From Rhodobacter xanthinilyticus (GTDB taxonomy: Bacteria > Pseudomonadota > Alphaproteobacteria > Rhodobacterales > Rhodobacteraceae), in the NCBI RefSeq assembly GCF_001856665.1, contig NZ_CP017781.1:1178001-1242000 (forward strand): a DNA stretch of 64,000 nt, in the 5' to 3' direction. Under the pieces are notes generated by a model that was not told the origin of the DNA, did not search any database, and saw nothing but the letters and a program-made list of their open reading frames with translations. A program made the position numbers and the translations under genes. Every line of letters begins with the position of its first letter. Position 1 is the stretch's first letter. Shown piece by piece: positions 26,302 through 34,283 of this stretch.

Positions 26302-27453
26302 ATGCCGACCATTACCACGACCGAAGCCCTTGCCGCCTTTTGTGAAAAGGCCAAGGCGCAGCCCTATGTCACCGTCGATACCGAATTCCTGCGCGAGCGG
26401 ACCTATTGGTCCAAACTGTGCCTCGTGCAGCTGGCGATCCCCCCCGCGAAGGACGGCGAGGCGGTGCTCGTCGACCCGCTGGCCGAGGGGCTTTCGCTCG
26501 AGCCGCTCTATGACCTCTTCCGCCACAAGGGCACGGTGAAGGTCTTCCACGCCGCGCGGCAAGATCTCGAGATCTTCTTCACCGAGGCGCAGACCTTCCC
26601 CGACCCGCTCTTCGACACCCAGGTCGCGGCGATGGTCTGCGGCTTTGGCGAGCAGGTGGGCTATGAGACACTGGTCAAGAAGATCGCCCGTCAGGCGCTC
26701 GACAAGACCTCGCGCTTCACCGATTGGTCGCGCCGCCCGCTGACCGAGGCGCAGCTCAAATATGCGCAGGCCGATGTCACCCATCTGCGGGTGATCTATG
26801 AGTTCCTCTCGCGCGAGCTGAAGAAATCGGGCCGTGAGGCCTGGGTCGAGGAGGAGGAGGCGATCCTTCTCAACCCCGAGACCTATATCACCCGCCCCGA
26901 GGAGGCCTGGCTCAAGGTCAAGACCCGCACCACCTCGGGGCGCTTCCTCGCCGTCGTGCGCGAGCTCGCCCGCTTCCGCGAGGGCTATGCGCAAAACCGC
27001 AACATCCCGCGCTCGCGCATCTTCAAGGATGACGCGCTCCTCGAGCTCGCCTCGACCAAGCCCACCTCGATGGACGAGCTCGGCAAATCGCGGCTGCTTC
27101 TTCGCGAGGCGCGGCGCGGCGAGATTGCCGAGGGCATCTTGCAGGCGGTGAAGGAGGGGCTCGCGGCCACCGAGCTGCCGAGCATCGACGAGGAGCAATC
27201 GCAGCTGCAGGTCAATACCGCGCTCGCCGATCTGCTGCGCGTGCTCCTGAAGGCGAAATCGGAGGAGGCGGGCGTCGCCTCGAAGCTGATCGCCTCGGCC
27301 GCCGATCTCGACCGGATGGCGGCGGGCAAACGCGATGTGCCGGCGCTGCAGGGTTGGCGCCACGAGGTCTTCGGCCATGACGCGCTGCGCCTTGCGGCGG
27401 GCGAGATCGCGCTGACCGCCTCGGGCGCCGCGGTGCGCATCGTGCAGGCCTGA
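26302..27453 (+). CDS. rnd: Ribonuclease D
   Basis: 383 aa from the ATG at 26302 (AGGAAG ribosome site). The DEDD exonuclease motifs are visible: VTVDTEFLRERTYW (about residue 22), VFHAARQDLEIFF (about 82) and YAQADVTHLRVIYEFL (about 158). An HRDC-like helical domain follows around 210-290. It trims 3' ends of stable RNAs such as tRNA precursors. Upstream in-frame starts exist as far back as the palindrome but lack a ribosome site. Confidence 0.95.
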   Translation: MPTITTTEALAAFCEKAKAQPYVTVDTEFLRERTYWSKLCLVQLAIPPAKDGEAVLVDPLAEGLSLEPLYDLFRHKGTVKVFHAARQDLEIFFTEAQTFPDPLFDTQVAAMVCGFGEQVGYETLVKKIARQALDKTSRFTDWSRRPLTEAQLKYAQADVTHLRVIYEFLSRELKKSGREAWVEEEEAILLNPETYITRPEEAWLKVKTRTTSGRFLAVVRELARFREGYAQNRNIPRSRIFKDDALLELASTKPTSMDELGKSRLLLREARRGEIAEGILQAVKEGLAATELPSIDEEQSQLQVNTALADLLRVLLKAKSEEAGVASKLIASAADLDRMAAGKRDVPALQGWRHEVFGHDALRLAAGEIALTASGAAVRIVQA

Positions 27454-27471
27454 GGCCCCCGGCCCCATGAA

Positions 27472-27505
27472 AAACCGGCGCGCGAGCCCCCTCGCGCGCC
27501 GGTTT
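27472..27505. terminator. Bidirectional terminator between rnd and a lipoprotein gene
   Basis: AAACCGGCGCGCGAG (27472-27486) and its exact complement (27491-27505) form a 15-bp stem with a CCCC loop. A runs precede it and T runs follow, so it can act in both directions between the convergent genes. It is the clearest classical terminator in the window and unlike the palindromes of types A-C. Confidence 0.92.
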
Positions 27506-27517
27506 CGTTTCAACGCC

Positions 27518-28006
27518 TCAGCGGCTGACCGAGCGCGCGCCATTCGCGCCGGTGACGATGATCTTCGTCACAAAGGGCAGACGCGCGTTGGGGATATAGG
27601 CGCCCGCGGTGATCGCGCGCGATTCGGGGGTGAGCACGCGGCCCGCCGCCGGGCTGCCAGCGCGCGGCTCGGCGATCACGAAGCGATAGCTCATCACGCC
27701 GTCGACCGGCTCCTCGCTCTCGGCGACGAGCTCGGCATCCCACCAGCCCTGCGTCGGCGCAATCCCCTCGGCCGAGACGATCGCCCCGCCCTGGGTCTGC
27801 TTGACCTCGACGCGGGTGAGCTGCGCGATCAGCGCGCGGTTGTCGGTCTTGGCCGCCGCATAGCCCCCCTCGGGCGCCAGCGTCTGCGGCTCCTCGCGGT
27901 CCGAGCCGAACCAGTTGAACGGGTTGAGGCGGCTTTCGCTGAAACCGCAGCCCGCGAGGACAAGGCTCAGCGCCAGCGCGAGCGAGACTTTCAGAGGCGT
28001 CTGCAT
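27518..28006 (-). CDS. Lipoprotein of unknown function
   Basis: 162 aa from the ATG at 28006 (GGGAG upstream). MQTPLKVSLALALSLVLAGCGFSESRLNPFNWFG gives a lipobox LAGC with Cys20 and then a short SRLNPFNWFG tract seen in other Rhodobacterales lipoproteins. The rest is a compact domain (LTRVEVKQTQGGAIVSAEGI...). No enzyme motif is seen. It is monocistronic, between rnd and the divergent sufE. Confidence 0.8.
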   Translation of the reverse strand: MQTPLKVSLALALSLVLAGCGFSESRLNPFNWFGSDREEPQTLAPEGGYAAAKTDNRALIAQLTRVEVKQTQGGAIVSAEGIAPTQGWWDAELVAESEEPVDGVMSYRFVIAEPRAGSPAAGRVLTPESRAITAGAYIPNARLPFVTKIIVTGANGARSVSR

Positions 28007-28124
28007 GGGAGCTCCCGAGATCATTTGCCCTTGGGTAGCCGATCACGGCGGTTTTGAAAAGCCGCCCCTTGAACCCTCGCCCCCCCGCGGGCTATCCCGA
28101 GGGGGTCAAGACAAGGAGCACCCC

Positions 28125-28553
28125 ATGGCGAGCGCGGCGTTCGAGGAAATCGCGGAGACCTTCGAATTTCTGGAAGACTGGGAGGAGCGCTACCGCCATG
28201 TGATCGAGCTCGGCAAGGCGATGGCGCCGCTCGATGACGCGCTGAAAGTGCCCGCCACCAAGGTCGAGGGTTGCGCAAGCCAGGTCTGGCTCTTCCCGCG
28301 CATCGAGGGCGCGGGCCCCGCCGCGCGCTTTGACTTCGAGGGCGAGTCGGATGCGATGATCGTGCGCGGGCTGATCGCGGTGCTCCATGCGCTCTACGCC
28401 GGGCTCTCCGTCACCGAGGTGCTGGCGGTCGACGCCGAGGCGGAACTCGGCCGGCTGGGCCTCAACGAACATCTGAGCCAACAGCGCTCGAACGGCGTGC
28501 GCGCCATGGTCGAGCGGATCCGGCTCCTCGCGGCCGAGGCTGCGGCCGCCTGA
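28125..28553 (+). CDS. sufE: SufE-family cysteine desulfurase activator
   Basis: 142 aa. The conserved active-site cysteine is in VEGCASQVW (Cys50), and VRGLIAVLHALYAG and HLSQQRSNGVRAMVERI are further family blocks. SufE accepts sulfur from the desulfurase SufS for iron-sulfur cluster assembly. No suf operon is nearby, as is common for this stand-alone gene in alphaproteobacteria. The start has a good AAGGAG site. Confidence 0.93.
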   Translation: MASAAFEEIAETFEFLEDWEERYRHVIELGKAMAPLDDALKVPATKVEGCASQVWLFPRIEGAGPAARFDFEGESDAMIVRGLIAVLHALYAGLSVTEVLAVDAEAELGRLGLNEHLSQQRSNGVRAMVERIRLLAAEAAAA

Positions 28554-28556
28554 GCC

Positions 28557-28690
28557 GGGGGCAGGGGGCGCTGCCCCCTCTGGCCTGCGGCCATTCACCC
28601 CCGGGATATTTGCAGCAAGATGAAAAGGCGCTGATTTCATCTTGCTGCAAATATCCCGGGGGGAGCGAAGCGGGGGGCAGCGCCCCCCTG
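28557..28690. repeat. Intergenic palindrome type A, copy 3 (perfect 28-bp arms)
   Basis: Arms 28598-28625 and 28635-28662 are perfect reverse complements with a 9-base loop. The two variable bases are CA here, and the right arm has the matching TG. GGGGGCGCTGCCCCC on the left and GGGGGGCAGCGCCCCCC on the right flank the stem. It lies between convergent sufE and the ridA-like gene. Confidence 0.87.
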
Positions 28691-28698
28691 ACCCCGTC

Positions 28699-29049
28699 TC
28701 ACGCCTGCGCGGCGGTGATGATGATCTCGACCTTGTATTCGGGCGCGGCCAGCTTGGCCTCGCCGGTCGCGCGCGCGGGGCAGTTCCCCGCCGGCACCCA
28801 GGCGTCCCAGACCGCGTTCATCTCGGCAAAATCGGCGATATCGGCGAGCCAGATCTGCGCGGCGAGAATGCGGGTCTTGTCGGAGCCCGCCTCGGCCAGC
28901 AGCCGGTCGACGCTGGCGAGAATCGCTTTCGTCTGCTCGGCCACGCTGGTGCCCGGCTCGCCGACCTGGCCCGCGAGCCAGATCATCCCGTTATAGACAA
29001 CGGCTTCGCTCATCCGAGCGCCGCATTCGATGCGTTTGATATCGGCCAT
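28699..29049 (-). CDS. RidA-family protein (reactive enamine/imine deaminase family)
   Basis: 116 aa from the ATG at 29049 (AGGAGG upstream). MADIKRIECGARMSEAVVYNGMIWLAGQVGE is the YjgF/RidA opening. A variant of the C-terminal substrate loop is seen as GNCPARATGEAKLAAPEYKVEI, where canonical RidA has the Arg of R-x-x-V. It has no paired enzyme gene next to it. It may remove reactive intermediates of PLP enzymes; the Rid subgroup is uncertain. Confidence 0.88.
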   Translation of the reverse strand: MADIKRIECGARMSEAVVYNGMIWLAGQVGEPGTSVAEQTKAILASVDRLLAEAGSDKTRILAAQIWLADIADFAEMNAVWDAWVPAGNCPARATGEAKLAAPEYKVEIIITAAQA

Positions 29050-29125
29050 CGGGCCCTCCTGTTGTTTCCGCCCAAACGGCTTGGCCCGGGGGCCCGGCGC
29101 GGCGATCAACACTTTGGGGGAGGCT

Positions 29126-29199
29126 TGGAGCGGGTAGCGGGAATCGAACCCGCGCGTTCAGCTTGGGAAGCTGACAGGCTACCATTACATCATACCCGC
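29126..29199 (-). tRNA. tRNA-Gly (CCC)
   Basis: A 74-nt cloverleaf on the minus strand with encoded CCA. Acceptor GCGGGTA/TACCCGC, anticodon stem TCAGC/GCTGA with loop TTCCCAA (anticodon CCC), and T arm GCGGG/CCCGC around TTCGATT. The D arm is short, as usual for tRNA-Gly. It decodes GGG. Confidence 0.96.
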
Positions 29200-29266
29200 A
29201 TGGCGCGGCCCGAGACCTACTCAAAGCCCGCGCCGCCGTCAAGCGGGGGCGCGCGAAAATCTGGCC

Positions 29267-31306
29267 TCAGCCGCGCCGCCGCCGCCGCCCGCCCGCGCCG
29301 CCGCCGCCATCGCCGCCGCCGGCGTTGAAGCTGACCTCGGGCAGGGTGACGATCTTGCCCAGCTCGGGGAACGGGTCGGTCGCATGGGGGAGCGCGTTGG
29401 CCGCCACGAAATGCTCCTGAAAGCGCGGCTCGATCGCGGTCTCGATCTTGTGAATGCGCCGCACCTGCGCCTCGATCGCGCGCCGCGCCGAGCGCGCGCA
29501 GAGCGCCATCCGCGCCCCCGTGCCCGCGGCATTGCCCGCCGAGACGACCTGATCGAGCGGCACATCCGGGATCATCCCGAGAATCATCGCATGCTTGGGC
29601 GAGATATGTGCGCCGAACGCGCCCGCCAGCACCACCCGGTCGACCTTCTCCACCCCCATCTCGTCCATCAGGAGCCGCGCCCCCGCGTAAAGCGCGGATT
29701 TCGCGAGCTGAATCGCCCGGATATCGCCCTGGGTCACGGTGATCCGCGGGCCGCCCGTGGCGGTGCCGTCATGGATCAGATATTCATGCGTGCGCCCGGT
29801 CGGCAGGCAGCGCGCGCTGCCCACCTGTTCGGCCGAACCGACGAGCCCCGAGGCATCGACGATCCCCGCCGCGCGCATCTCGGCCACCGCCTCGATGATG
29901 CCGGAGCCGCAGATCCCGGTGATCGTCGGCGTGCCGAACGCGGGCTCATCGGACCAATGGGCATTGCCGATGATCCGGAACCGCGGCTCCTTGGTCACCG
30001 GGTCGATCTCGATGCGCTCGATCGCGCCCGGCGCCGCGCGCTGGCCCGAGGAGATCTGCGCCCCCTCGAAGGCCGGGCCGGTCGGCGAGGAACAGGCCAG
30101 AACCCGGGTCTTGTTGCCCAGCAAGATCTCGGCATTGGTGCCGACATCGACAATCAGCGAGAGATCCTCGCGCGTCTCGGGCGCCTCGGAGAGCGCCACC
30201 GCCGCGCAATCGGCCCCCACATGCCCCGCGATCAGCGGAAGCAGATAGGCCCGCGCATCGGGCGCAAAGCCGCCCAGCCCGATCTCCGCCGCGCCAAGGC
30301 TCTGCGCCGAGCCGGTCGCGAGCGCAAAGGGCGCCTGGCCGAGCTCGACCGGGTCGATCCCCAGAAGCAGGTGATGCATGACCGGGTTGCACACGACCAC
30401 CGCCTCGACCACGCCAGCCGCATCGACGCCGCCCTCGGCCACCAGCGCCGCGCCGAGCTCGCCCAAAGCCGCGCGCACCGCGCCGGTCATCTCGGCCGCC
30501 CCGCCCGGGTTCATCATCGCATAGCTCACCCGGCTCATCAGATCCTCGCCAAAGCGGATCTGCGGGTTCATCAGCCCCGACGAGGCCACCACCCGCCCAT
30601 CGGTGAGATCGACGAGATGCCCCGCGATCGTGGTCGAGCCGAGGTCGATCGCAAAGCCATGAAGCGGCGCCTCGCGCAGCCCCGGCCAGACCGCCACCAC
30701 CCGCGGCGCCGCCCCCGTGCCCGCATCATGCACCGCCGCCGTGATCTTCCAGCCGCCCTTGCGCAACACGCCCTGAAGCTGGCCCAGAACCGCCAAAGAG
30801 GCCACCGCGCCGGTGATCCCCCATTGCGCCGCCAAAGCCTCCGACACGCGCTCGAAATCGCCCGAGGGCTCGTGCATGTCGGGCTCGGCCACCTCGAGGT
30901 AAACCGCCCGCGTCGCCGGATCCATCTCCATCACCCGCTCCGAGGCGGATTTGCGGATCACCTGCTTGTGGACCTGGCTCTCGGGCGGCACATCGAGCAC
31001 CACATCGCCCTCGATACAGGCCTGACAGCCAAGCCGCCGCCCGGGCTTGAGCCCGCGGATCCGGTCATAACGCTCCTCGACCGCATTGATCGGCGAGAGC
31101 GCATCCTCGCCCACATGCACGCCATGCTTGGCAAATTCGCCATAGCCCGGCGCGACCTGACATTTCGAGCAGATCCCGCGCCCGCCGCAAACCGAATCGA
31201 GATCGACGCCCAATTGCCGCGCGGCCTGCAGAACCGTCGTGCCCTTCGCCACCCGCCCGCGTTTGCCCGAGGGGGTGAAGATTACCAGTGCGTCGTCCTG
31301 AGCCAT
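29267..31306 (-). CDS. ASKHA-domain protein with N-terminal 2Fe-2S ferredoxin (corrinoid activation type)
   Basis: 679 aa. Residues 1-90 are a plant-type ferredoxin domain with CGGRGICSKC and LGCQAC. A middle linker is followed by an actin-like ATPase fold starting GFAIDLGSTTIAGHLVDL (about residue 205), with VDVGTNAEILLG, GTPTITGICGSGIIEAVAEM and VVLAGAFGAHISPKHA. This is the RamA/RACo family, which uses ATP and low-potential electrons to reactivate cobalamin in corrinoid methyltransferases. No such methyltransferase or corrinoid protein is adjacent. The C-terminus is an unusual Gly-rich run ending RRRRRG. Confidence 0.85.
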   Translation of the reverse strand: MAQDDALVIFTPSGKRGRVAKGTTVLQAARQLGVDLDSVCGGRGICSKCQVAPGYGEFAKHGVHVGEDALSPINAVEERYDRIRGLKPGRRLGCQACIEGDVVLDVPPESQVHKQVIRKSASERVMEMDPATRAVYLEVAEPDMHEPSGDFERVSEALAAQWGITGAVASLAVLGQLQGVLRKGGWKITAAVHDAGTGAAPRVVAVWPGLREAPLHGFAIDLGSTTIAGHLVDLTDGRVVASSGLMNPQIRFGEDLMSRVSYAMMNPGGAAEMTGAVRAALGELGAALVAEGGVDAAGVVEAVVVCNPVMHHLLLGIDPVELGQAPFALATGSAQSLGAAEIGLGGFAPDARAYLLPLIAGHVGADCAAVALSEAPETREDLSLIVDVGTNAEILLGNKTRVLACSSPTGPAFEGAQISSGQRAAPGAIERIEIDPVTKEPRFRIIGNAHWSDEPAFGTPTITGICGSGIIEAVAEMRAAGIVDASGLVGSAEQVGSARCLPTGRTHEYLIHDGTATGGPRITVTQGDIRAIQLAKSALYAGARLLMDEMGVEKVDRVVLAGAFGAHISPKHAMILGMIPDVPLDQVVSAGNAAGTGARMALCARSARRAIEAQVRRIHKIETAIEPRFQEHFVAANALPHATDPFPELGKIVTLPEVSFNAGGGDGGGGAGGRRRRRG

Positions 31307-31410
31307 GCGCCTCTCCTTCGTTCTGCCTCCGTTTTAGGCGCAACCCGCCCCAAGGCAAGCCCCGCCGGCGACCGCGCGCGGCTCGATTGCGGCATCGCAG
31401 GCCGAGAGCG

Positions 31411-31525
31411 CCGGGGGCGCTGCCCCCGGACCCCCGGGATATTTGTGGCAAGATGAAGGGGAGGCGGCTCTTTCATCTTGCCCGAAATATCCCGGGGGAG
31501 GCGCAGCCGGGGGCAGCGCCCCCTC
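31411..31525. repeat. Intergenic palindrome type A, copy 4
   Basis: Left arm 31431-31457 and right arm 31471-31498 share CCCCCGGGATATTT and GCAAGATGAA but mismatch in the variable bases (GTG against CGG when aligned). GC boxes GGGGGCGCTGCCCCC and GGGGGCAGCGCCCCC flank it. It lies between two co-directional minus-strand genes, 3' of the MoxR gene and 5' of the ASKHA gene. Confidence 0.82.
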
Positions 31526-31542
31526 TGCCGGCGGTCAAAAGC

Positions 31543-32388
31543 TCAGCCGCGGGGCGTGCGCCGCGCCATGAAGGCGAGCCGCTCGAAGAGATGCACATCC
31601 TGCTCGTTCTTCAGGAGCGCGCCATGGAGTTTCGGCAGCAGGTTCGTGCCCTCGCGCTTGAGATCCTCGGGCGCCAGATCCTCGGCGAGGAGCAGTTTCA
31701 GCCAATCGAGCACCTCCGAGGTCGAGGGCTTCTTCTTCAGCCCCGGCGTTTCGCGGATCTCGTAGAACTGGCTCAGCGCCTCGGCCAGAAGCGCCTCCTT
31801 GATGCCGGGGAAATGCACGCCGATGATCTGCTTGAGCACCGCCGCTTCGGGGAATTTGATGTAATGGAAGAAGCAGCGGCGCAAGAACGCGTCGGGGAGC
31901 TCTTTTTCGTTGTTCGAGGTGATGATCACCACCGGGCGCTGCCGCGCGCGCACCGTCTCGCCGGTCTCGTAGACATGGAACTCCATCTTGTCGAGCTCCT
32001 GCAGCAGATCGTTGGGGAACTCGATATCGGCCTTGTCGATCTCGTCGATCAGCAGCACGACCCGCCCCTCGGCCTCGAAGGCCTGCCAGAGCTTCCCCTT
32101 GCGGATGTAGTTCTTCACATCATTGACCCGCGCATCGCCGAGCTGGCTGTCGCGCAGCCGGCTCACCGCGTCATATTCGTACAGCCCCTGCTGGGCCTTG
32201 GTGGTCGATTTGATGTTCCACTCGATCATCGGCAGGCCAAGGCTCGCGGCCACCTGACGCGCGAGCTCGGTCTTGCCGGTGCCGGGCTCGCCCTTCACCA
32301 AGAGCGGGCGTTCGAGCGCCACCGCGGCGTTCACGGCAACGGTCAGATCGGGCGGGGCGACGTAAGTCTCGGTCGATTGAAAGCGCAA
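31543..32388 (-). CDS. MoxR-family AAA+ ATPase
   Basis: 281 aa. Walker A VKGEPGTGKTEL is near residue 31, Walker B VVLLIDEIDKAD near 111, sensor 1 in VIITSNNEKELPDAFLRRCFF near 153. This is the CoxD-like MoxR branch, which usually works with a VWA-domain protein (CoxE type) to insert metal or assemble complexes. No VWA gene follows; the next downstream gene is the ASKHA protein beyond a palindrome. A chaperone role is the family expectation; the client is unknown. Confidence 0.9.
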   Translation of the reverse strand: MRFQSTETYVAPPDLTVAVNAAVALERPLLVKGEPGTGKTELARQVAASLGLPMIEWNIKSTTKAQQGLYEYDAVSRLRDSQLGDARVNDVKNYIRKGKLWQAFEAEGRVVLLIDEIDKADIEFPNDLLQELDKMEFHVYETGETVRARQRPVVIITSNNEKELPDAFLRRCFFHYIKFPEAAVLKQIIGVHFPGIKEALLAEALSQFYEIRETPGLKKKPSTSEVLDWLKLLLAEDLAPEDLKREGTNLLPKLHGALLKNEQDVHLFERLAFMARRTPRG

Positions 32389-32582
32389 GGCAAGCCTCCG
32401 GGTTGAGCGCGCCGAGACTAGCCGCGCGCCGCCCCCTCCGCAACCGCCCCGCCGGGCCTGCCGCAGCGCAGCGCACGCAGTGACGCGGCGTGAAAAGCGG
32501 GCGTGACATGGGCCGCTCTATGGGGTAAGGGAGCGCCCAAGCCGGGCCATGGCCCAGGCACGACAGAGAGGGCAGCGAAGAG

Positions 32583-33005
32583 ATGAAGGCCGAAGTTTTT
32601 CTTCCCGATGACTACCGCCCCGCCGAGGACGAGCCGTTCATGAACGACCGTCAGCTCGAATATTTCCGGCGCAAATTGCTGGCGTGGAAATCCGAGCTTC
32701 TGGAGCAATCCGCCGAGACCCTCGAGGGGCTGGCCGAATCGGCGCGCTCGGTGCCCGATATCGCCGACCGCGCTTCCGAGGAGACCGACCGCGCGCTCGA
32801 GCTGCGCACCCGCGACCGCCAGCGCAAGCTCGTGTCCAAGATCGACAGCGCGCTGCGCCGCATCGACAACGGCGAATACGGCTATTGCGAGGTCACCGGC
32901 GAGCCGATCTCGCTCAAGCGCCTCGATGCGCGCCCGATCGCGACGATGACGCTGGAGGCGCAGGAGCGTCACGAGCGCCGCGAACGGGTCCACCGCGACG
33001 ATTGA
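32583..33005 (+). CDS. dksA: DksA-family transcription factor lacking the zinc-finger cysteines
   Basis: 140 aa. The coiled-coil tip VPDIADRASEETDRALELR retains the two Asp residues (59 and 62) needed to act in the polymerase secondary channel. The globular part reads YCEVTGEPISLKRLDARPIA: only the first Cys (102) of the usual four is present, the others being Thr105, Thr123 and Ala126. I recall that a Rhodobacter sphaeroides DksA with one Cys still works. It would modulate rRNA and amino-acid promoters with ppGpp. A hairpin at 33041 follows. Confidence 0.92.
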   Translation: MKAEVFLPDDYRPAEDEPFMNDRQLEYFRRKLLAWKSELLEQSAETLEGLAESARSVPDIADRASEETDRALELRTRDRQRKLVSKIDSALRRIDNGEYGYCEVTGEPISLKRLDARPIATMTLEAQERHERRERVHRDD

Positions 33006-33040
33006 CGGCAGCGCCGTTTGATTTCGCTCAAGGTTTTCCG

Positions 33041-33075
33041 CCACCGGTGCCGCCAAGGTGCCGGTGGTTTCGTTT
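33041..33075 (+). terminator. Probable dksA terminator
   Basis: CCACCGG (33041-33047) and CCGGTGG (33061-33067) form a 7-bp stem, followed by TTTCGTTT. It lies 35 bp after the dksA stop and just before the ribosome site of the next gene. Confidence 0.65.
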
Positions 33076-33089
33076 CGGGAGGGGTTACG

Positions 33090-34271
33090 ATGGTCATCGG
33101 TCGCAAGATCACGGTTCTGGGCGCAGGCATCGGCGGGCTCGCGGTGGCGCGGGCGCTGGCGCTGCGCGGGGCGGAGGTGACGGTGCTCGAACAGGCCGAG
33201 GCGATCCGCGAAGTGGGCGCGGGGTTGCAGGTCTCGCCCAACGGCGCGCGGGTGCTGCGCGCGCTGGGCTTGGGCGCCGCGCTCGAGGCGGCGGGGCCGC
33301 GCGCAGAGGCGGTCGAGCTCATCGACGGCGAAACCGCGAGCCGTGTGGCGCGGCTCGATCTCGCGCGGCTCAAACCCGCCGATGAATACCGCTTCCTGCA
33401 TCGCGCCCGGCTGATCGAGCTTCTGGCCGAGGGCGCGCGCGAGGCCGGCGTGCAGGTGCGGCTTTTGCAAAAGGTCGAGCGCGTCGAGCTCGGCGCCTAT
33501 CGCCCCCGGATCACCACCCAGCAAGGCATTGAAATCGAAGCCGATCTCGTGATCGGCGCCGATGGTCTCCATTCGAAAACTCGCGAGGCGCTCAACGGCA
33601 CCGTCGCGCCCTTCTTCACCCATCAGGTCGCCTGGCGCGCGCTGATCCCCTGCGACGACGCCGAGCCGAAACTGGCGCAGGTGTTCATGGGCGCGGGCAA
33701 GCACCTCGTCAGCTACCCCTTGGGCAACGGGCTGCGCAATATCGTCGCGATCGAGGAGCGCCGCCGCTGGGTCGAGGAAAGCTGGAGCCTGCGCGACGAT
33801 GCGCTGACGCTGCGCGCGGCGTTTGAGGAGTTCTGCCCGCGCGTGCAGGGCTGGCTGGCGCAGGTCGAGCAACCCTGGCTCTGGGGCCTCTTCCGCCACC
33901 CGGTCGCCGAGCGCTGGCATGGCCCGGGGGCCGCGATCCTCGGCGATGCGGCGCATCCGACGCTGCCCTTCCTCGCGCAGGGCGCGGTGATGGCGCTGGA
34001 AGACGCCTGGGTGCTGGCCGAAAGCCTCGCCGCCCATGCCGATGATGCGGTGGCGCTCGCCGCCTATCAGGCCGCGCGCCGCCCGCGCTGCGCCGCGATC
34101 GTCGAGGCCGCCAACAAGAACGCGCGCAACTATCACCTCTCGGGCGCGACCCGGGCGGTGGCGCATCTGGCGCTGCGCACGGCCTCCTCGCTCGCGCCGG
34201 GGCGGCTTCTGGGGCGCTTCGATTGGGTCTATGGCCATGACGTGACGGCGGGGCAGGGGCGGGCCGCCTGA
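33090..34271 (+). CDS. FAD-dependent monooxygenase (salicylate hydroxylase-like)
   Basis: 393 aa from the ATG at 33090 (GGGAGGGG upstream). The FAD motifs are complete: KITVLGAGIGGLAVARALALRG, then DLVIGADGLHSKTREAL near residue 150, and GPGAAILGDAAHPTLPFLAQGA near 275. This is the class A aromatic hydroxylase fold, using NAD(P)H and oxygen. The substrate cannot be assigned; ubiquinone hydroxylases (UbiH/COQ6) are more distant by motif. It stands alone between dksA and the convergent metal operon. Confidence 0.85.
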   Translation: MVIGRKITVLGAGIGGLAVARALALRGAEVTVLEQAEAIREVGAGLQVSPNGARVLRALGLGAALEAAGPRAEAVELIDGETASRVARLDLARLKPADEYRFLHRARLIELLAEGAREAGVQVRLLQKVERVELGAYRPRITTQQGIEIEADLVIGADGLHSKTREALNGTVAPFFTHQVAWRALIPCDDAEPKLAQVFMGAGKHLVSYPLGNGLRNIVAIEERRRWVEESWSLRDDALTLRAAFEEFCPRVQGWLAQVEQPWLWGLFRHPVAERWHGPGAAILGDAAHPTLPFLAQGAVMALEDAWVLAESLAAHADDAVALAAYQAARRPRCAAIVEAANKNARNYHLSGATRAVAHLALRTASSLAPGRLLGRFDWVYGHDVTAGQGRAA

Positions 34272-34283
34272 GCCGCCGCCCCC

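Noticed and set aside
31267-31306. Frame of the ASKHA protein extending into the palindrome
   Set aside because: The ATG at 31306 fits the ferredoxin-domain start; nothing upstream is needed.
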